A stretch of DNA of 64,000 nucleotides from positions 347,416-411,415 of the forward strand of contig NZ_BMSK01000001.1 of NCBI RefSeq assembly GCF_014649115.1, written 5' to 3'. The stretch is from Streptomyces eurythermus. GTDB taxonomy: Bacteria; Actinomycetota; Actinomycetes; Streptomycetales; Streptomycetaceae. The stretch's first letter is position 1. Each line of letters starts with the position of its first letter. Below are positions 34,774 through 45,327 of the stretch, piece by piece. The position numbers and the translations under genes are program-made. Under the pieces are notes generated by a model. It ran no database searches. It was not told the origin of the DNA and worked only from the letters and a program-made list of their open reading frames with translations.

Positions 34774-36876
34774 TCAGCGGTTCAGCTCGAACCAGACCAC
34801 CTTGCCGGTGCTCAGCCGGGTCGCGCCCCAGCGCCGGGCCAGCTTGTTGACCAGGTACAGGCCGCGCCCGCCCTCGTCGGTGGCCCGGGCCTGCCTCAGG
34901 CGCGGCAGCTGCGGCACGTCGTCGCCGACCTCGCAGCGCAGCACGTCCGTGCGCAGCAGCCGCAGCGTCACCGGCCGCGACGCGTACCGCACCGCGTTCG
35001 TCACCACCTCGCTGACCAGCAGCTCCACCGAGTCCGACAGGTCCTCCAGGTCCCACCGGGCGAGCGCCCGGCGGGCCAGCCGGCGGGCCTGGCCGGGGGC
35101 GGTGCGCTCCGGCTCCAGCGTCCAGTACGCGACATCGCTCGGCGCGATCCCGTCGAACCGGGCCGCCAGCAGCGCGATGTCGTCGTCCCGGTCGCCCGGG
35201 CCGAGCATGTCCAGCACCTCGTCGCACAGCGCTTCCAGCGGCGGCGGATGGTCCGGCCCGGTCAGCCGGGCCGTCGCGGCCAGCCGCTCCCGCAGCTGCT
35301 CTATGCCGGTCCACACGTCCCGCAGCCGGGACTCCACCAGCCCGTCGGTGTACAGCAGCAGGGTCGCCCCGGCGGGCGCGTCCAGCTCCACCGCCTCGAA
35401 GTCCACCCCGCCGACCCCGATCGGCGCGCCCGGCGGCACCCGCAGCACCTCGGCCCGGCCGCCCAGGTGCAGCAGCACGGGCGGCGGATGGTCGGCGTTG
35501 GCGATCGTGATGCGGTGCGTCACCGGGTCGTAGACCGCGTACAGGCAGGTCGCCATGCGGTCGGTGCCCAGGCGCTGCGCCTGCTCGTCCAGGTGGTGCA
35601 GCACCTCCTGCGGCGGCAGGTCGAGCCCGGCCAGCGTCTGCGCGGTGGTGCGCAGCTGGCCCATGATCGCCGCCGAGGTCATGGAGTGGCCCATCACATC
35701 GCCGACGACCAGGGCGACCCGGCTGCCCGGCAGCGGGATCGCGTCGTACCAGTCGCCGCCGACCCGCGCGGTCTCCGCCGCGGGCAGGTACCGCGAGGCC
35801 AGCCGGACACCGGTGGGCCGGGGCAGGGTCTCGGGCAGCATGGTGCGCTGCAACTCGTCGGCGATGTACGCCTCCCGGCCGTACAGCACCGCCTTGTCGA
35901 TGCCCAGCGCGCTGTGCGTGGCCAGTTGCGCGGCCACCAGCAGGTCGTCCGCCTCGAACGCCGGCTGGTCCGGGCGGCGCAGGAACAGCGCCGCGCCGAT
36001 CACCCGGCGCCGGCCGCGCAGCGGCGCGAGGATCGCGTGCTGCCCGCCCGGTACGACGCCCTCCCCGCTCTCGCCGAGCAGTTCGGGCAGCGCGGCCCGG
36101 GCGGCGGGCGCGTCGGCGAACACCGGGCGCACCCCGCGCAGCACCTCGTTCAGCGCGCCGCCCGGCCGCACCTCGCACAGCTCGGTGGTCAGCGCCGACA
36201 GGTCCGCCAGCACCGACGGCTCCGGCTCCGGCTCGAACGCCGCCGGCAGCAGCACCCCGTCGGTGTCCCGCTCGTCCGGTATCCGGTCGGTGCGGCGCAG
36301 CCGCAGCACCACCGGACCGGTGGGCCGCTCGTCGCCGACCGGCAGCGGATCACGCAGATAGACCAGGATCGCGTCGGAGAACGTCGGCACGGTGGCCCGG
36401 CACAGGCCCATCACGATCTCGTCCAGGTCGAGCCCGCGGGCGATGCGCCGGGTGGCCGCGCCCACGAACCTGAGCCGGTCGCCGTCCCGCCGCATCGGCA
36501 TCGGCCGCCCCGAGGGCACCGCCCGGCCGGTACGGCGCTCCGGACCGCCCGGCGCGCGCTCCGGGTCGGTACCGGGCTGTGCCGGGATGCCGTCCGGAGC
36601 GGGCCGCGGGCGCAGGGCGTCGGGTTCGGTGATGGCGGGCTGGGAGTGTTCGGGGCCGCCCACCGGGTGCTCCTTCCCCATGCCGTCCTTTCCCTTGCCA
36701 CGGGGCGTGGCCGTGCCCGGGCCGGCGGGCGTGGTGTCGGCACGGGCCTGCGCGGGTAAGGCCGGCTCGACGGGTTGCCGCGCGGACTGCTCCGGGGCAC
36801 ACAGGAACGCCCCGCGGGGCTCCGCGGGGTCGGCGCCCGGCTGGGGGCGCTCGATGGAGGTGGGCTGCTCCGTCAC
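34774..36876 (-). CDS. SpoIIE-type PP2C phosphatase with GAF and anti-sigma kinase-like domains
   Basis: A 700-aa cytoplasmic protein: disordered Pro-rich N-terminus (1-~125), GAF domain (~135-330), PP2C/SpoIIE phosphatase (~350-560; GGDWYDAIPLPGSRVALVVG) and C-terminal HATPase_c_2 (~575-700; SELLVSEVVTNAVRYAS-like, DEGGRGLYLV). Such proteins switch anti-sigma-factor antagonists by dephosphorylation and can phosphorylate them with the HATPase part. Codon 40 is TTA (36757-36759). GTG 36876 is the start. No sigma factor or antagonist is adjacent. Confidence 0.92.
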   Translation of the reverse strand: MTEQPTSIERPQPGADPAEPRGAFLCAPEQSARQPVEPALPAQARADTTPAGPGTATPRGKGKDGMGKEHPVGGPEHSQPAITEPDALRPRPAPDGIPAQPGTDPERAPGGPERRTGRAVPSGRPMPMRRDGDRLRFVGAATRRIARGLDLDEIVMGLCRATVPTFSDAILVYLRDPLPVGDERPTGPVVLRLRRTDRIPDERDTDGVLLPAAFEPEPEPSVLADLSALTTELCEVRPGGALNEVLRGVRPVFADAPAARAALPELLGESGEGVVPGGQHAILAPLRGRRRVIGAALFLRRPDQPAFEADDLLVAAQLATHSALGIDKAVLYGREAYIADELQRTMLPETLPRPTGVRLASRYLPAAETARVGGDWYDAIPLPGSRVALVVGDVMGHSMTSAAIMGQLRTTAQTLAGLDLPPQEVLHHLDEQAQRLGTDRMATCLYAVYDPVTHRITIANADHPPPVLLHLGGRAEVLRVPPGAPIGVGGVDFEAVELDAPAGATLLLYTDGLVESRLRDVWTGIEQLRERLAATARLTGPDHPPPLEALCDEVLDMLGPGDRDDDIALLAARFDGIAPSDVAYWTLEPERTAPGQARRLARRALARWDLEDLSDSVELLVSEVVTNAVRYASRPVTLRLLRTDVLRCEVGDDVPQLPRLRQARATDEGGRGLYLVNKLARRWGATRLSTGKVVWFELNR

Positions 36877-37144
36877 GCGTGTCGCATCCGTCCGTCCGGG
36901 GCTGCGCGCCGGATGCGCCGGGCGCGCAGTTGGTCCCGCCGAAGTCCCGATACCCGCAATACGTGCCCAGGGAACGGGATTCCCGCGGGGCCGGCTTTCG
37001 TGGTGGTGCCCTGATACCCCTCGCTCACGTCCTGCCGTCCCTCGGTGACGATCGGTCAGCCCCGGCGCATGCTCCGGTAGTTGCGTTCACGCGCCCTTGC
37101 GGAGGACGATCCTACGTTTCTCGCCCGGGGGCGCATCAAGGGTC

Positions 37145-37834
37145 TCATGAGGACACATGCGCGGGCGTGCGGTCCCAGTCCTCGGGTAGAGAAGGTACCC
37201 CCCAGGAGGGATCCGGGCGCCAGTTCTGCCAGCCGTCCGGGAACGGCGGCCCCCACGCGCGGATCACGTCGACCGCCTCCCGGCCCGCCGCCCGCACCCG
37301 TTCGGCGGTCGCCGGGTCCATCAGCCCGTCCCGCTGGGCCTGCGCGAACTCGTCCTCGTCCCGCCAGCGCCAACTGCGGTCCGGGCCCACGGTGATGTCC
37401 AGGAAGTGGTCCTCGGAGTCCACCCCGCCCGCCCAACGCACGAGGGGCTGCTCCAGGTTGACGTACCAGTTCTTGAACCGCCAGCCGGGCTCCCAGAACA
37501 GCCACACCGACCAGGGCCGGCCGGGCTGGGCCAGCTTCAGCACGCCGGTGCCGAACCAGCGGTCCCGCTGCACCGTGCGCGGCTTGGTGTAGCGGGACTC
37601 CAGCGGCTCCAGGTGCACGGGCGTGCCGTCGGCCAGGACCGGTTTCACGCACTCGGTGCCGGGGGCCAGCCACACCGCCAGCAGGTCGGCGTCGTCACGT
37701 ACGACGGTGACGGGCCGGACGATGTGGAACTGCTCGCCCCCGTTCTCCCGGTAGCGCCACAGGATGTGTGTCCCCGGCGTCCAGTGCGCCGCCGCTCCCG
37801 CCGTCACTCGTGCCATCGCTCCGTCGTCCGTCAT
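37145..37834 (-). CDS. DUF402 (FomD-like) protein
   Basis: A 229-aa protein with the DUF402 core, from GVLKLAQPGRPWSVWLFWEP through WYVNLEQPL to DHFLDITVGPDRSW and DEDEFAQAQRDGL. FomD-like members hydrolyse nucleotide-linked phosphonates or nucleoside diphosphates with divalent metal; the role here is unknown. ATG 37834 is used; an internal ATG (37816, MARVTAG) is equally possible. It lies alone between the SpoIIE-type gene and fumC. Confidence 0.85.
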   Translation of the reverse strand: MTDDGAMARVTAGAAAHWTPGTHILWRYRENGGEQFHIVRPVTVVRDDADLLAVWLAPGTECVKPVLADGTPVHLEPLESRYTKPRTVQRDRWFGTGVLKLAQPGRPWSVWLFWEPGWRFKNWYVNLEQPLVRWAGGVDSEDHFLDITVGPDRSWRWRDEDEFAQAQRDGLMDPATAERVRAAGREAVDVIRAWGPPFPDGWQNWRPDPSWGVPSLPEDWDRTPAHVSS

Positions 37835-37916
37835 GGACAGATTTTAGGTGCCGCCGGCATACGACGCTGCGGCGCGCGTCACGGCCGCCCCGGGTGGCCG
37901 GAAACGTTCGCCGCGG

Positions 37917-39314
37917 TCACGGGCGCGTCATCCGCAGGACGTCCAGCGCCTCGTCGAGCTGTTCCGGCGTCAGGTCGCCGCGCTCCACGTACCCGCCCTC
38001 CAGGACGACTTCGCGGATCGTCTTGCGTTCGGCGAGGGACTTCTTGGCGACCTTCGCGGCCTCCTCGTAACCGATGTACTTGTTCAGCGGGGTGACGACG
38101 GACGGGGACGACTCGGCGTACTCCCGGGCGCGTTCGCGGTCGGCGGTGATGCCCTCGATCGTCCGGTCGGCCAGCAGCCGGGAGACGTTGGCGAGCAGCC
38201 GGATCGACTCCAGGACGTTCTTGGCGAGGACCGGGAGCATCACGTTCAACTCGAAGTTGCCGGCGGCGCCGGCGGTGGTGATGGTGGCGTCGTTGCCGAT
38301 GACCTGCGCGGCGACCATCAGCACGGCCTCGGGGACGACCGGGTTGACCTTGCCCGGCATGATCGAGGAGCCGGGCTGGAGGTCGGGCAGCCGGATCTCG
38401 GCCAGACCGGTGCGCGGGCCGGAGGACATCCAGCGCAGATCGTTGGCGATCTTCGTCAGGCCGACCGCGATGGTCCGCAGCTGGCCGCTGGTCTCCACGA
38501 TGCCGTCGCGGGCGCCCTGGGCCTCGAAGTGGTCGCGGGCCTCGGTCAGGGGCAGCCCGGTGACCCGGGCGACCTCCTCGATGACGGCGGCGGAGAAGCC
38601 GGGCGGGGTGTTGATGCCGGTGCCCACCGCCGTGCCGCCCAGCGGGAGTTCGGCCAGGCGGGGCAGGGACGCGTGCAGGCGCTCGACGCCGTGGCGGACC
38701 TGGGCCGCGTATCCGCCGAACTCCTGGCCGAGGGTGACCGGGGTGGCGTCCATCAGGTGGGTGCGCCCGGACTTCACCACGTCCGCGAACTCGGCGGACT
38801 TGCGCTCCAGGGCCGCGGCCAGGTGCTCCAGGGCCGGGATCAGATCGTGGGTGACGGCCGCGGTGGCCGCGATGTGGATCGAGGACGGGAAGACGTCGTT
38901 GGACGACTGCGAGGCGTTGACGTGGTCGTTGGGGTGCACGTCACGGCCGAGCCGCTCGGTGGCCAGCGTCGCGACGACCTCGTTGGTGTTCATGTTGGAC
39001 GAGGTGCCGGAGCCGGTCTGGAAGACGTCCACCGGGAAGTGCTCGTCCCAGCGGCCGTCGGCGACCTCCGCGGCCGCCTCCTGGATCGCCCCCGCGATGT
39101 CCTCGTCCAGCACTCCGAGCCCGGCGTTGACCTTGGCCGCCGCCGCCTTGATGCGGGCCAGGGCCTCGATGTGGGCCCGTTCGAGGCGCTGTCCGGAGAC
39201 GGGGAAGTTCTCGACGGCGCGCTGGGTCTGCGCGCGCCACTTGGCATGGGCCGGGACCCGGACCTCGCCCATCGAGTCGTGCTCGATCCGGTACTGCGGC
39301 TCTTCGGTCGTCAT
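37917..39314 (-). CDS. fumC: Class II fumarate hydratase FumC
   Basis: A 465-aa oxygen-stable fumarase of the TCA cycle. The family signature [11 protein letters not shown] is present, with [28 protein letters not shown] and [17 protein letters not shown] is 7 bases before ATG 39314. A second, unrelated class I fumarase lies 1.7 kb away. Confidence 0.96.
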   Translation of the reverse strand: MTTEEPQYRIEHDSMGEVRVPAHAKWRAQTQRAVENFPVSGQRLERAHIEALARIKAAAAKVNAGLGVLDEDIAGAIQEAAAEVADGRWDEHFPVDVFQTGSGTSSNMNTNEVVATLATERLGRDVHPNDHVNASQSSNDVFPSSIHIAATAAVTHDLIPALEHLAAALERKSAEFADVVKSGRTHLMDATPVTLGQEFGGYAAQVRHGVERLHASLPRLAELPLGGTAVGTGINTPPGFSAAVIEEVARVTGLPLTEARDHFEAQGARDGIVETSGQLRTIAVGLTKIANDLRWMSSGPRTGLAEIRLPDLQPGSSIMPGKVNPVVPEAVLMVAAQVIGNDATITTAGAAGNFELNVMLPVLAKNVLESIRLLANVSRLLADRTIEGITADRERAREYAESSPSVVTPLNKYIGYEEAAKVAKKSLAERKTIREVVLEGGYVERGDLTPEQLDEALDVLRMTRP

Positions 39315-39417
39315 CGTCGTACCTCCGAAAACATGAGCACGTTTCACGTCACGCGTATTCCCTATCTGACTACCCGCCAGTAAATACCGGTGGTAACACC
39401 TGCTTCGGGGAGGCGTC

Positions 39418-40941
39418 ATGAAACGCGTCGGATCCATCGGGTCCAGGATCAGAGGTACGGCCGCCGCTGTCGCGACGGCCGCCACCGTGTTCGCGGGCCT
39501 CGCGGCCCCCACCGCCCACGCGGCCCCCGCCGCCGCGGCGGCCACCCCGCTCCCGCCCGACCTGGAACGTGTCCGGGCCGCCGAGTCCACCGCCCTCTAC
39601 GGCGACCCGGCCGAGCGGCCCCTCGCCGACCGCAAGACCTCGCTCATCTCCCTGGGTGACAGCGAGATATCCGGCGAGGGCGTCGGCTCCTACGAACCGG
39701 GCACCAACGGCCCGGACAACTGGTGCCACCGCTCGCCCCAGGCCGCCATCCACCGCACCGGCATCCCGGCCGACGTCACCTACAACGTCGCCTGCTCGGG
39801 CGCCTACACCGGCAACATCCGCGTCGGCGGCGCCAGGCAGTACGCCGACGAACTCGTCCAGAGCGACAGCCTCGCCGTCAAGGCCCGCACCACCCGGATC
39901 AAGATGATCGTCCTGGTCGCCGGCGCCAACGACGACCTCCAGTTCGGGCCCGTGATGACCGACTGCGTCACCCGCTACCTCACCCTCCAGGGGACCTGCG
40001 AGCCGAAGTACGCGCCCGGCTGGCAGGCCCGGGTGGACGCCCTCGTACCCAAGGTGGAGGCCACCGTCGCCGACCTGAAGGCGGTGATGCGGGACGCGGG
40101 CTACGCCGACGGCGACTACAAGCTGGTCCTCATGGGCTACCCGAGCCCCATCGGCCCCGACATCCACGACAACCCGGACTTCCCGGGCAAGCTCCCGGGC
40201 GGCTGCACCGGCTACGACTCCGACAGCGCCTGGGGCCGGAACAGCGCCGTCCCGCTGTTCGAACGCGGCATGCGCGAGGCGGCCCGCAAGAGCGGCGCCT
40301 CCTACCTGGACAACTCCCGGCTCTTCCACGGCCACGAGGTCTGCATGGAGGACACCTGGGCGCGGGGCCTGTACGTCGATCTGGCCAACCCCTTCCCGCC
40401 GGACGCCAACTCGGTCCGGCAGTCCTTCCACCCCAACGCCCGCGGCCACGCCGCCTTCGCCGCGTGCCTGACCCGGTTCTACGGCTCCGGGCTGCGCGAG
40501 GCGGGCTGCGCCGACCCGGCGAGCACCGGCACGCCCGAGCTGTACCCGGGCGCCTGGGACGACGCGTTCCGCCCGCTGACCGGCCAGGCCGCCGGCGCCT
40601 GCCTCGACGCCTCGGGCGGGGCGAGCGCCGACGGCACCGAGGTCATCGGCTGGGACTGCCACGGGGGCCGCAACCAGGGCTGGTGGTACGACACCGCTCG
40701 GGGCGCGCTGCACCTGGAGCTGACCCACGACCGCTGCCTGGACGTACCGGACGGCTCCTACACCGCCGGCACCGGCCTGATCCTGTGGAACTGCCACGGC
40801 GGCGCCAACCAGCGGTTCGTCCGCCAGGCGGGCACCCTGCGCCCGGCGGCGGCACCGGGCCTGTGCCTGACCCTGACGGCGGCGAAGGAGCGGGTCAGGC
40901 TCCAGACCTGCGACGGCTCGGCGGCCCAGCGCTTCAGCTGA
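39418..40941 (+). CDS. Secreted SGNH/GDSL hydrolase with ricin B-type lectin domain
   Basis: A 507-aa protein: signal peptide (1-~38, ending APTAHA), SGNH esterase/lipase domain (~75-365; catalytic Ser in [10 protein letters not shown], Asn in [10 protein letters not shown], Asp-x-x-His in [12 protein letters not shown]) and a C-terminal ricin-B/CBM13 domain (~385-507) with QGW/QRF motifs. Probably deacylates or de-esterifies polysaccharide or lipid outside the cell, the lectin targeting it to sugars. GGGGAGG is 4 bases before the ATG. Confidence 0.9.
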   Translation: MKRVGSIGSRIRGTAAAVATAATVFAGLAAPTAHAAPAAAAATPLPPDLERVRAAESTALYGDPAERPLADRKTSLISLGDSEISGEGVGSYEPGTNGPDNWCHRSPQAAIHRTGIPADVTYNVACSGAYTGNIRVGGARQYADELVQSDSLAVKARTTRIKMIVLVAGANDDLQFGPVMTDCVTRYLTLQGTCEPKYAPGWQARVDALVPKVEATVADLKAVMRDAGYADGDYKLVLMGYPSPIGPDIHDNPDFPGKLPGGCTGYDSDSAWGRNSAVPLFERGMREAARKSGASYLDNSRLFHGHEVCMEDTWARGLYVDLANPFPPDANSVRQSFHPNARGHAAFAACLTRFYGSGLREAGCADPASTGTPELYPGAWDDAFRPLTGQAAGACLDASGGASADGTEVIGWDCHGGRNQGWWYDTARGALHLELTHDRCLDVPDGSYTAGTGLILWNCHGGANQRFVRQAGTLRPAAAPGLCLTLTAAKERVRLQTCDGSAAQRFS

Positions 40942-40948
40942 CCGCCGG

Positions 40949-40986
40949 CCCGGGGCGGGCACCTTTCGTACGACGCCCGCCCCGGG
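40949..40986. terminator. Convergent terminator after the SGNH hydrolase gene
   Basis: Perfect 12-bp stem CCCGGGGCGGGC (40949-40960) with 40975-40986. Confidence 0.8.
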
Positions 40987-40999
40987 TTCCGCGTGCGGG

Positions 41000-42670
41000 C
41001 TAGGCCAGCCCGGGACCCCGTACCGGAATGGTGGTGAACGTCGGCTGCGGGGCCGGGTCCTGGAAGAAGTCGTTGCCCTTGTCGTCCACCACGATGAACG
41101 CCGGGAAGTCCTCGACCTCGATCTTCCAGACGGCCTCCATGCCCAGCTCCTCGTACTCCAGGACCTCCACCTTCTTGATGCAGTCCTGGGCCAGGCGGGC
41201 GGCCGGGCCGCCGATGGAGCCGAGGTAGAAGCCGCCGTGCGCCGCGCACGCGTCGGTGACCTGCTTGCTGCGGTTGCCCTTGGCGAGCATCACCTTCGAG
41301 CCGCCCGCCGCCTGGAACTGCTCCACGTAGGAGTCCATGCGGCCGGCCGTGGTCGGGCCGAAGGAACCGGAGGCGTACCCCTCGGGGGTCTTGGCCGGGC
41401 CGGCGTAGTACACCGGGTGGTCCTTCAGGTACTGCGGCATCTCCTCGCCCGCGTCCAGCCGCTCCTTGATCTTGGCGTGCGCGATGTCACGGGCCACGAC
41501 CAGCGGACCGGTCAGCGACAGCCTGGTCTTGACCGGGTACTTGGTCAGCTCGGCGAGGATCGTGTCCATCGGCTGGTTGAGGTCGATCCTCACCACGTCG
41601 GACGACTCGTCCAGGTGCTCGTCCGTGGTGTCCGGCAGGAAGCGCGCCGGGTCGGTCTCCAGCTGCTCCAGGAAGACGCCCTCGGCGGTGATCTTCGCGA
41701 CGGCCTGGCGGTCGGCGGAGCAGGACACGGCGATGGCGACCGGGCAGGACGCGCCGTGCCGGGGCAGCCGGACCACACGGACGTCGTGGCAGAAGTACTT
41801 GCCGCCGAACTGCGCGCCGATGCCGATCTTCTGCGTCAGCTCGAAGACCTTCTCCTCCAGCTCCTTGTCCCGGAAGCCGTGGCCGAGCGGCGAGCCCTCG
41901 GCCGGCATGTTGTCCAGGTAGTGCGCGGAGGCGTACTTCGCGGTCTTCAGCGCGTACTCGGCGCTGGTGCCGCCGACGACGATCGCCAGGTGGTACGGCG
42001 GGCAGGCGGCCGTACCGAGCGAACGGATCTTCTCCTCCAGGAACTTCATCATGGAGGACTCGTTCAGGACGGCCTTGGTCTCCTGGTACAGGAAGGACTT
42101 GTTGGCCGAGCCGCCGCCCTTGGCCATGAACAGGAACTTGTAGGCGCCGCCGTCGGTCGCGTACAGCTCGATCTGGGCCGGCAGGTTGGAGCCGGTGTTC
42201 TTCTCCTCCCACATGGTGAGCGGAGCCATCTGCGAGTAGCGCAGGTTCAGCCTGGTGTAGGCGTCGAAGATGCCGTGCGAGAGGTGCTTCTCGTCCTCGC
42301 CGGCCGTCAGCACGTTCTGGCCGCGCTTGCCCATGACGATCGCCGTGCCGGTGTCCTGGCACATGGGCAGCACGCCGGCCGCCGCGATGTTCGCGTTCTT
42401 CAGCAGGTCGAGCGCCACGAACTTGTCGTTCGCCGACGCCTCGGGGTCGTCGATGATCCGGCGCAGCTGCGCCAGGTGGGCCGGACGCAGATAGTGCTGG
42501 ATGTCGTGGATGGCCTCCTCGGCGAGCTTGCGCAGCGCCTCCGGCTCCACCTTGAGGAACGTCCGGCCGTCCGGGCCCTCCACGGTGGACACGCCTTCGG
42601 AGGTCACCAGCCGGTACGGGGTGGTGTCCTCGCCCTGGGGGAGCAGATCGGTGTACGCGAACTCAGGCAT
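41000..42670 (-). CDS. Class I fumarate hydratase ([4Fe-4S])
   Basis: A 556-aa iron-sulfur fumarase. The N-terminal alpha domain has [19 protein letters not shown] and the other cluster cysteines ([27 protein letters not shown]). The C-terminal beta domain has [19 protein letters not shown] and [15 protein letters not shown]. Single-chain form as in E. coli FumA/B. It duplicates FumC activity with an oxygen-sensitive enzyme, so the two may serve different oxygen or iron conditions. Confidence 0.95.
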   Translation of the reverse strand: MPEFAYTDLLPQGEDTTPYRLVTSEGVSTVEGPDGRTFLKVEPEALRKLAEEAIHDIQHYLRPAHLAQLRRIIDDPEASANDKFVALDLLKNANIAAAGVLPMCQDTGTAIVMGKRGQNVLTAGEDEKHLSHGIFDAYTRLNLRYSQMAPLTMWEEKNTGSNLPAQIELYATDGGAYKFLFMAKGGGSANKSFLYQETKAVLNESSMMKFLEEKIRSLGTAACPPYHLAIVVGGTSAEYALKTAKYASAHYLDNMPAEGSPLGHGFRDKELEEKVFELTQKIGIGAQFGGKYFCHDVRVVRLPRHGASCPVAIAVSCSADRQAVAKITAEGVFLEQLETDPARFLPDTTDEHLDESSDVVRIDLNQPMDTILAELTKYPVKTRLSLTGPLVVARDIAHAKIKERLDAGEEMPQYLKDHPVYYAGPAKTPEGYASGSFGPTTAGRMDSYVEQFQAAGGSKVMLAKGNRSKQVTDACAAHGGFYLGSIGGPAARLAQDCIKKVEVLEYEELGMEAVWKIEVEDFPAFIVVDDKGNDFFQDPAPQPTFTTIPVRGPGLA

Positions 42671-42815
42671 CTCAGCCCATTCCTCACTCTGACGGACGGC
42701 GGCCCGCCGACGCTGGCGAGCCTCCCCAGCGTAGAACCTGCCGCCGGCCGTGAACCTGTGAGGTGGCGCTCAGTCAGGGCTGTCGCGATCTATCGTGTTT
42801 CGGTACGCTGCCGTC

Positions 42816-43493
42816 GTGGACCTTCACAAACAGAGCGCACCCACACCCGCGACCGAGCTGCGCGCCTCGGACGCCGACCGCGACCGGGTCGCCGACATAC
42901 TCCGCGAGGCCCTGGCCGAGGGCCGGCTGACCGCCGACGAGCACGCCGAGCGCGTGGACGGGGCGCTGCACGCCAAGACGGTGGGCGAGCTGGAGGCCTT
43001 CATCCGGGACCTGCCCGCCGCCTACCGGCCGCCCACGGCTCCCGCTCCGTCCCGCCCCGAGCCGGGCGCGATCCCCGCGGCGGCCGACGCCAACGTGGTG
43101 GCGGTCTTCAGCAGCGCCGTGCGCCGGGGCCGCTGGCGCGCCGGGCGCCGGCTGCACGCGTACGCGGTCTTCGGCAACGTGGAGATCGACCTCAGCGAGG
43201 CGATCTTCGAGTACCAGCATGTGGTCATCAAGGCCGTCTCCGTCTTCGGCGAGGTGCGGATCCGGGTCCCGGAGAACATCTCGCTGCGCGGCACCGGGGG
43301 CGGGGTGCTCGGGAAGTTCGAGGTGAGCCCGCTGGACTCCGCCGACTCCGCGGCGCCGGTCGTCTACGTCGACGGCTGGGCGGTCCTCGGCGCCGTGGAG
43401 GCACGGCCCCGGCGCGGCCGGACCGTCTCGGACATCCTCGAGCGCGTCCAGGACAAGGTCGACCGGAAACTGAGCAAGCACTTCGGCCGCTGA
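42816..43493 (+). CDS. DUF1707 protein with LiaF-like C-terminal domain
   Basis: A 225-aa soluble protein. The DUF1707 segment (~12-65; LRASDADRDRVADILREAL, then GRLTADEHAERVDGAL) is followed by a cell-wall-active-antibiotic-response/LiaF-like beta-helix domain (~90-195; VFGNVEIDLSEAIFE, SVFGEVRIRVPENI). Probably senses or signals envelope stress. GTG 42816 lies 7 bases after TACGCT, a -10-like hexamer, so the mRNA may be leaderless. Confidence 0.87.
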   Translation: MDLHKQSAPTPATELRASDADRDRVADILREALAEGRLTADEHAERVDGALHAKTVGELEAFIRDLPAAYRPPTAPAPSRPEPGAIPAAADANVVAVFSSAVRRGRWRAGRRLHAYAVFGNVEIDLSEAIFEYQHVVIKAVSVFGEVRIRVPENISLRGTGGGVLGKFEVSPLDSADSAAPVVYVDGWAVLGAVEARPRRGRTVSDILERVQDKVDRKLSKHFGR

Positions 43494-43537
43494 CGGCCGC
43501 GCGTCCGCCCGCCCTCGACGGACGCGAATCCGCCGGT

Positions 43538-43640
43538 GACCGGAACGTTCCGGTCCGTCGGTGACGGCCGGGGCGGGGGGCGGGAACGAGCCGCCGGGCG
43601 TTCGCCGGGGCCAACGCTGTGCATAGGCGCGCGCACAGCG
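43538..43640 (+). promoter_or_regulatory. Palindromes upstream of the WhiB-like gene
   Basis: GACCGGAACGTTCCGGTC (43538-43555) is a perfect 18-bp palindrome. CGCTGTGC-N10-GCACAGCG (43615-43622/43633-43640) is a second inverted repeat, 55 bp before the GTG. Either may be an operator; the first could also be part of a terminator for the upstream gene. Confidence 0.55.
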
Positions 43641-43694
43641 GGTAGGCCTTGCTGCATCGTCTCTCGCTCGCGAAGCCGTCGTCAGGAGTAGACC

Positions 43695-44069
43695 GTGCTG
43701 CAACCGCCGCATTCGTCCCTGCAGGTAGCTGGCGTTCCGGCCCAGCGGGTGCCGGCGCGAGACAGGGACCAAGACGCGCCCTGGCACACCGAGGCGGTGT
43801 GCCGGCGCGACGAGGCCGGGCTGTTCTTCGCCCCGTCGAAGGAGCCGACCGCCGCCCGGCTGTCCCGCGAGGAGGCGGCCAAGCGGGTCTGCGCCCGCTG
43901 TCCGGTCATGGTCGAGTGCCGCGAGCACGCCCTGCTCCAGCCCGAGCCCTACGGCGTCTGGGGCGGCCTGACGGCGGCCGAGCGCCGGGTGGTGCTGGCG
44001 CGCCGGCGCCGCCGCGAGGTGGAGCTGAAGAAGGCGGCGCGGGCCGCGGCGAACCGCATGGCGGGCTGA
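43695..44069 (+). CDS. wblI: WhiB-like iron-sulfur regulator
   Basis: A 124-aa protein with the four cluster cysteines C36, C66, C69, C75 (CARCPVMVEC) that bind [4Fe-4S], the beta-turn GVWGGLT (87-93) and a basic C-terminal helix (RRRRREVELKKAARAAA) for DNA binding. Wbl proteins usually act by binding sigma factor region 4. GTG 43695 follows AGGAG by 6 bases. The symbol rests on gene order: in S. coelicolor the whiB-like gene next to glpX is, to my recollection, wblI. Confidence 0.9.
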   Translation: MLQPPHSSLQVAGVPAQRVPARDRDQDAPWHTEAVCRRDEAGLFFAPSKEPTAARLSREEAAKRVCARCPVMVECREHALLQPEPYGVWGGLTAAERRVVLARRRRREVELKKAARAAANRMAG

Positions 44070-44078
44070 GACGGCGGA

Positions 44079-44116
44079 AGAAGGGGCACCCTCCACGCGA
44101 GGAGGGTGCCCCTTCT
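44079..44116. terminator. Bidirectional terminator between the whiB-like gene and glpX
   Basis: Perfect 16-bp stem centred on AAGGGGCACCCTCC (44081-44094) with 44101-44114; 6-nt loop. Confidence 0.9.
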
Positions 44117-44165
44117 GACGGGCTCCGGGGTTCTCCCGGCCCTGTCGTCCGGCCGCCGTCCGGCG

Positions 44166-45200
44166 CTACTTGGCCCGGTCGAAGTCGATCGCGCTGTAGG
44201 CCCGCAGCTTCCTCAGCCGGTGCTCGGAGTCGATCCGGCGGACCGTCCCCGACTTCGACCGCATGACGATGGACTCGGTCAGCGCCGTCTCCGAGCGGTA
44301 CCGGACCCCGCGCAGCAGCTCGCCGTCGGTGATGCCGGTCGCCACGAAGAAGACGTTCTCCCCGGCGACCAGGTCGTCCGTGGTGAGCACCCGGTCCAGA
44401 TCGTGCCCGGCGTCGATCGCCCGCTGCCGCTCCTCGTCGTCCTTCGGCCACAGCTTGCCCTGGATGGTCCCGCCCAGGCACTTCACGGCACAGGCCGAGA
44501 TGATGCCCTCGGGGGTGCCGCCGACGCCGAGCAGCAGGTCGACACCGGTGCCCTCGCGCAGCGCGTACACCGAACCGGCCACATCGCCGTCGGAGATCAG
44601 CTTGATGCGCGCGCCGGCCTCCCGGACCTCCCGGATCAGACCCTCGTGCCGGGGCCGGTCGAGGATGACGACGGTGACGTCCTCCGGCGTGGACCGCTTG
44701 GCCTTGGCGATCCGGCGGATGTTCACCTCGACGGGCGCGTTGATGTCGACGAAGTCGGCCGCCTCGGGGCCGGTGACCAGCTTGTCCATGTAGAACACGG
44801 CGGACGGGTCGAACATCGCGCCGCGCTCGGCGGCGGCGAGGACGGCGATCGCGTTCGGCATGCCCTTGGCGGTCAGCGTGGTGCCGTCGATCGGGTCGAC
44901 GGCGATGTCCACCTCGGGGCCGGTGCCGTCGCCCACGTGCTCCCCGTTGAAGAGCATCGGGGCCTCGTCCTTCTCGCCCTCGCCGATGACGACCACGCCG
45001 TTCATCGACACGGTGGAGACGAGGGTCCGCATGGCGCGCACCGCGGCGCCGTCGGCGCCGTTCTTGTCGCCGCGCCCCACCCAACGGCCCGCGGCCATGG
45101 CGGCGGCCTCGGTCACCCGGACCAGCTCCAGGGCGAGGTTGCGGTCGGGAGCCTCCGAGGGAACATCGAGCTCGGACGGCAGGTGATGGTGTTCGGTCAT
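44166..45200 (-). CDS. glpX: Class II fructose-1,6-bisphosphatase GlpX
   Basis: A 344-aa gluconeogenic enzyme. Metal and substrate motifs [17 protein letters not shown] and [13 protein letters not shown] are intact, with [14 protein letters not shown] glycine loop [10 protein letters not shown]. Actinomycetes rely on this class of FBPase. Divergent from the DUF4245 gene. Confidence 0.96.
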   Translation of the reverse strand: MTEHHHLPSELDVPSEAPDRNLALELVRVTEAAAMAAGRWVGRGDKNGADGAAVRAMRTLVSTVSMNGVVVIGEGEKDEAPMLFNGEHVGDGTGPEVDIAVDPIDGTTLTAKGMPNAIAVLAAAERGAMFDPSAVFYMDKLVTGPEAADFVDINAPVEVNIRRIAKAKRSTPEDVTVVILDRPRHEGLIREVREAGARIKLISDGDVAGSVYALREGTGVDLLLGVGGTPEGIISACAVKCLGGTIQGKLWPKDDEERQRAIDAGHDLDRVLTTDDLVAGENVFFVATGITDGELLRGVRYRSETALTESIVMRSKSGTVRRIDSEHRLRKLRAYSAIDFDRAK

Positions 45201-45327
45201 CGGAGCGCACCTTTCTGATACGACGACGGCCGGATGAGGGTCTTGGACCCGACTCTATCGTTAGGCATACAAAATGAGCAGGGGACCCCACGGATGAGCG
45301 CTTGGGACACCTGCGACGATAGGGGGC

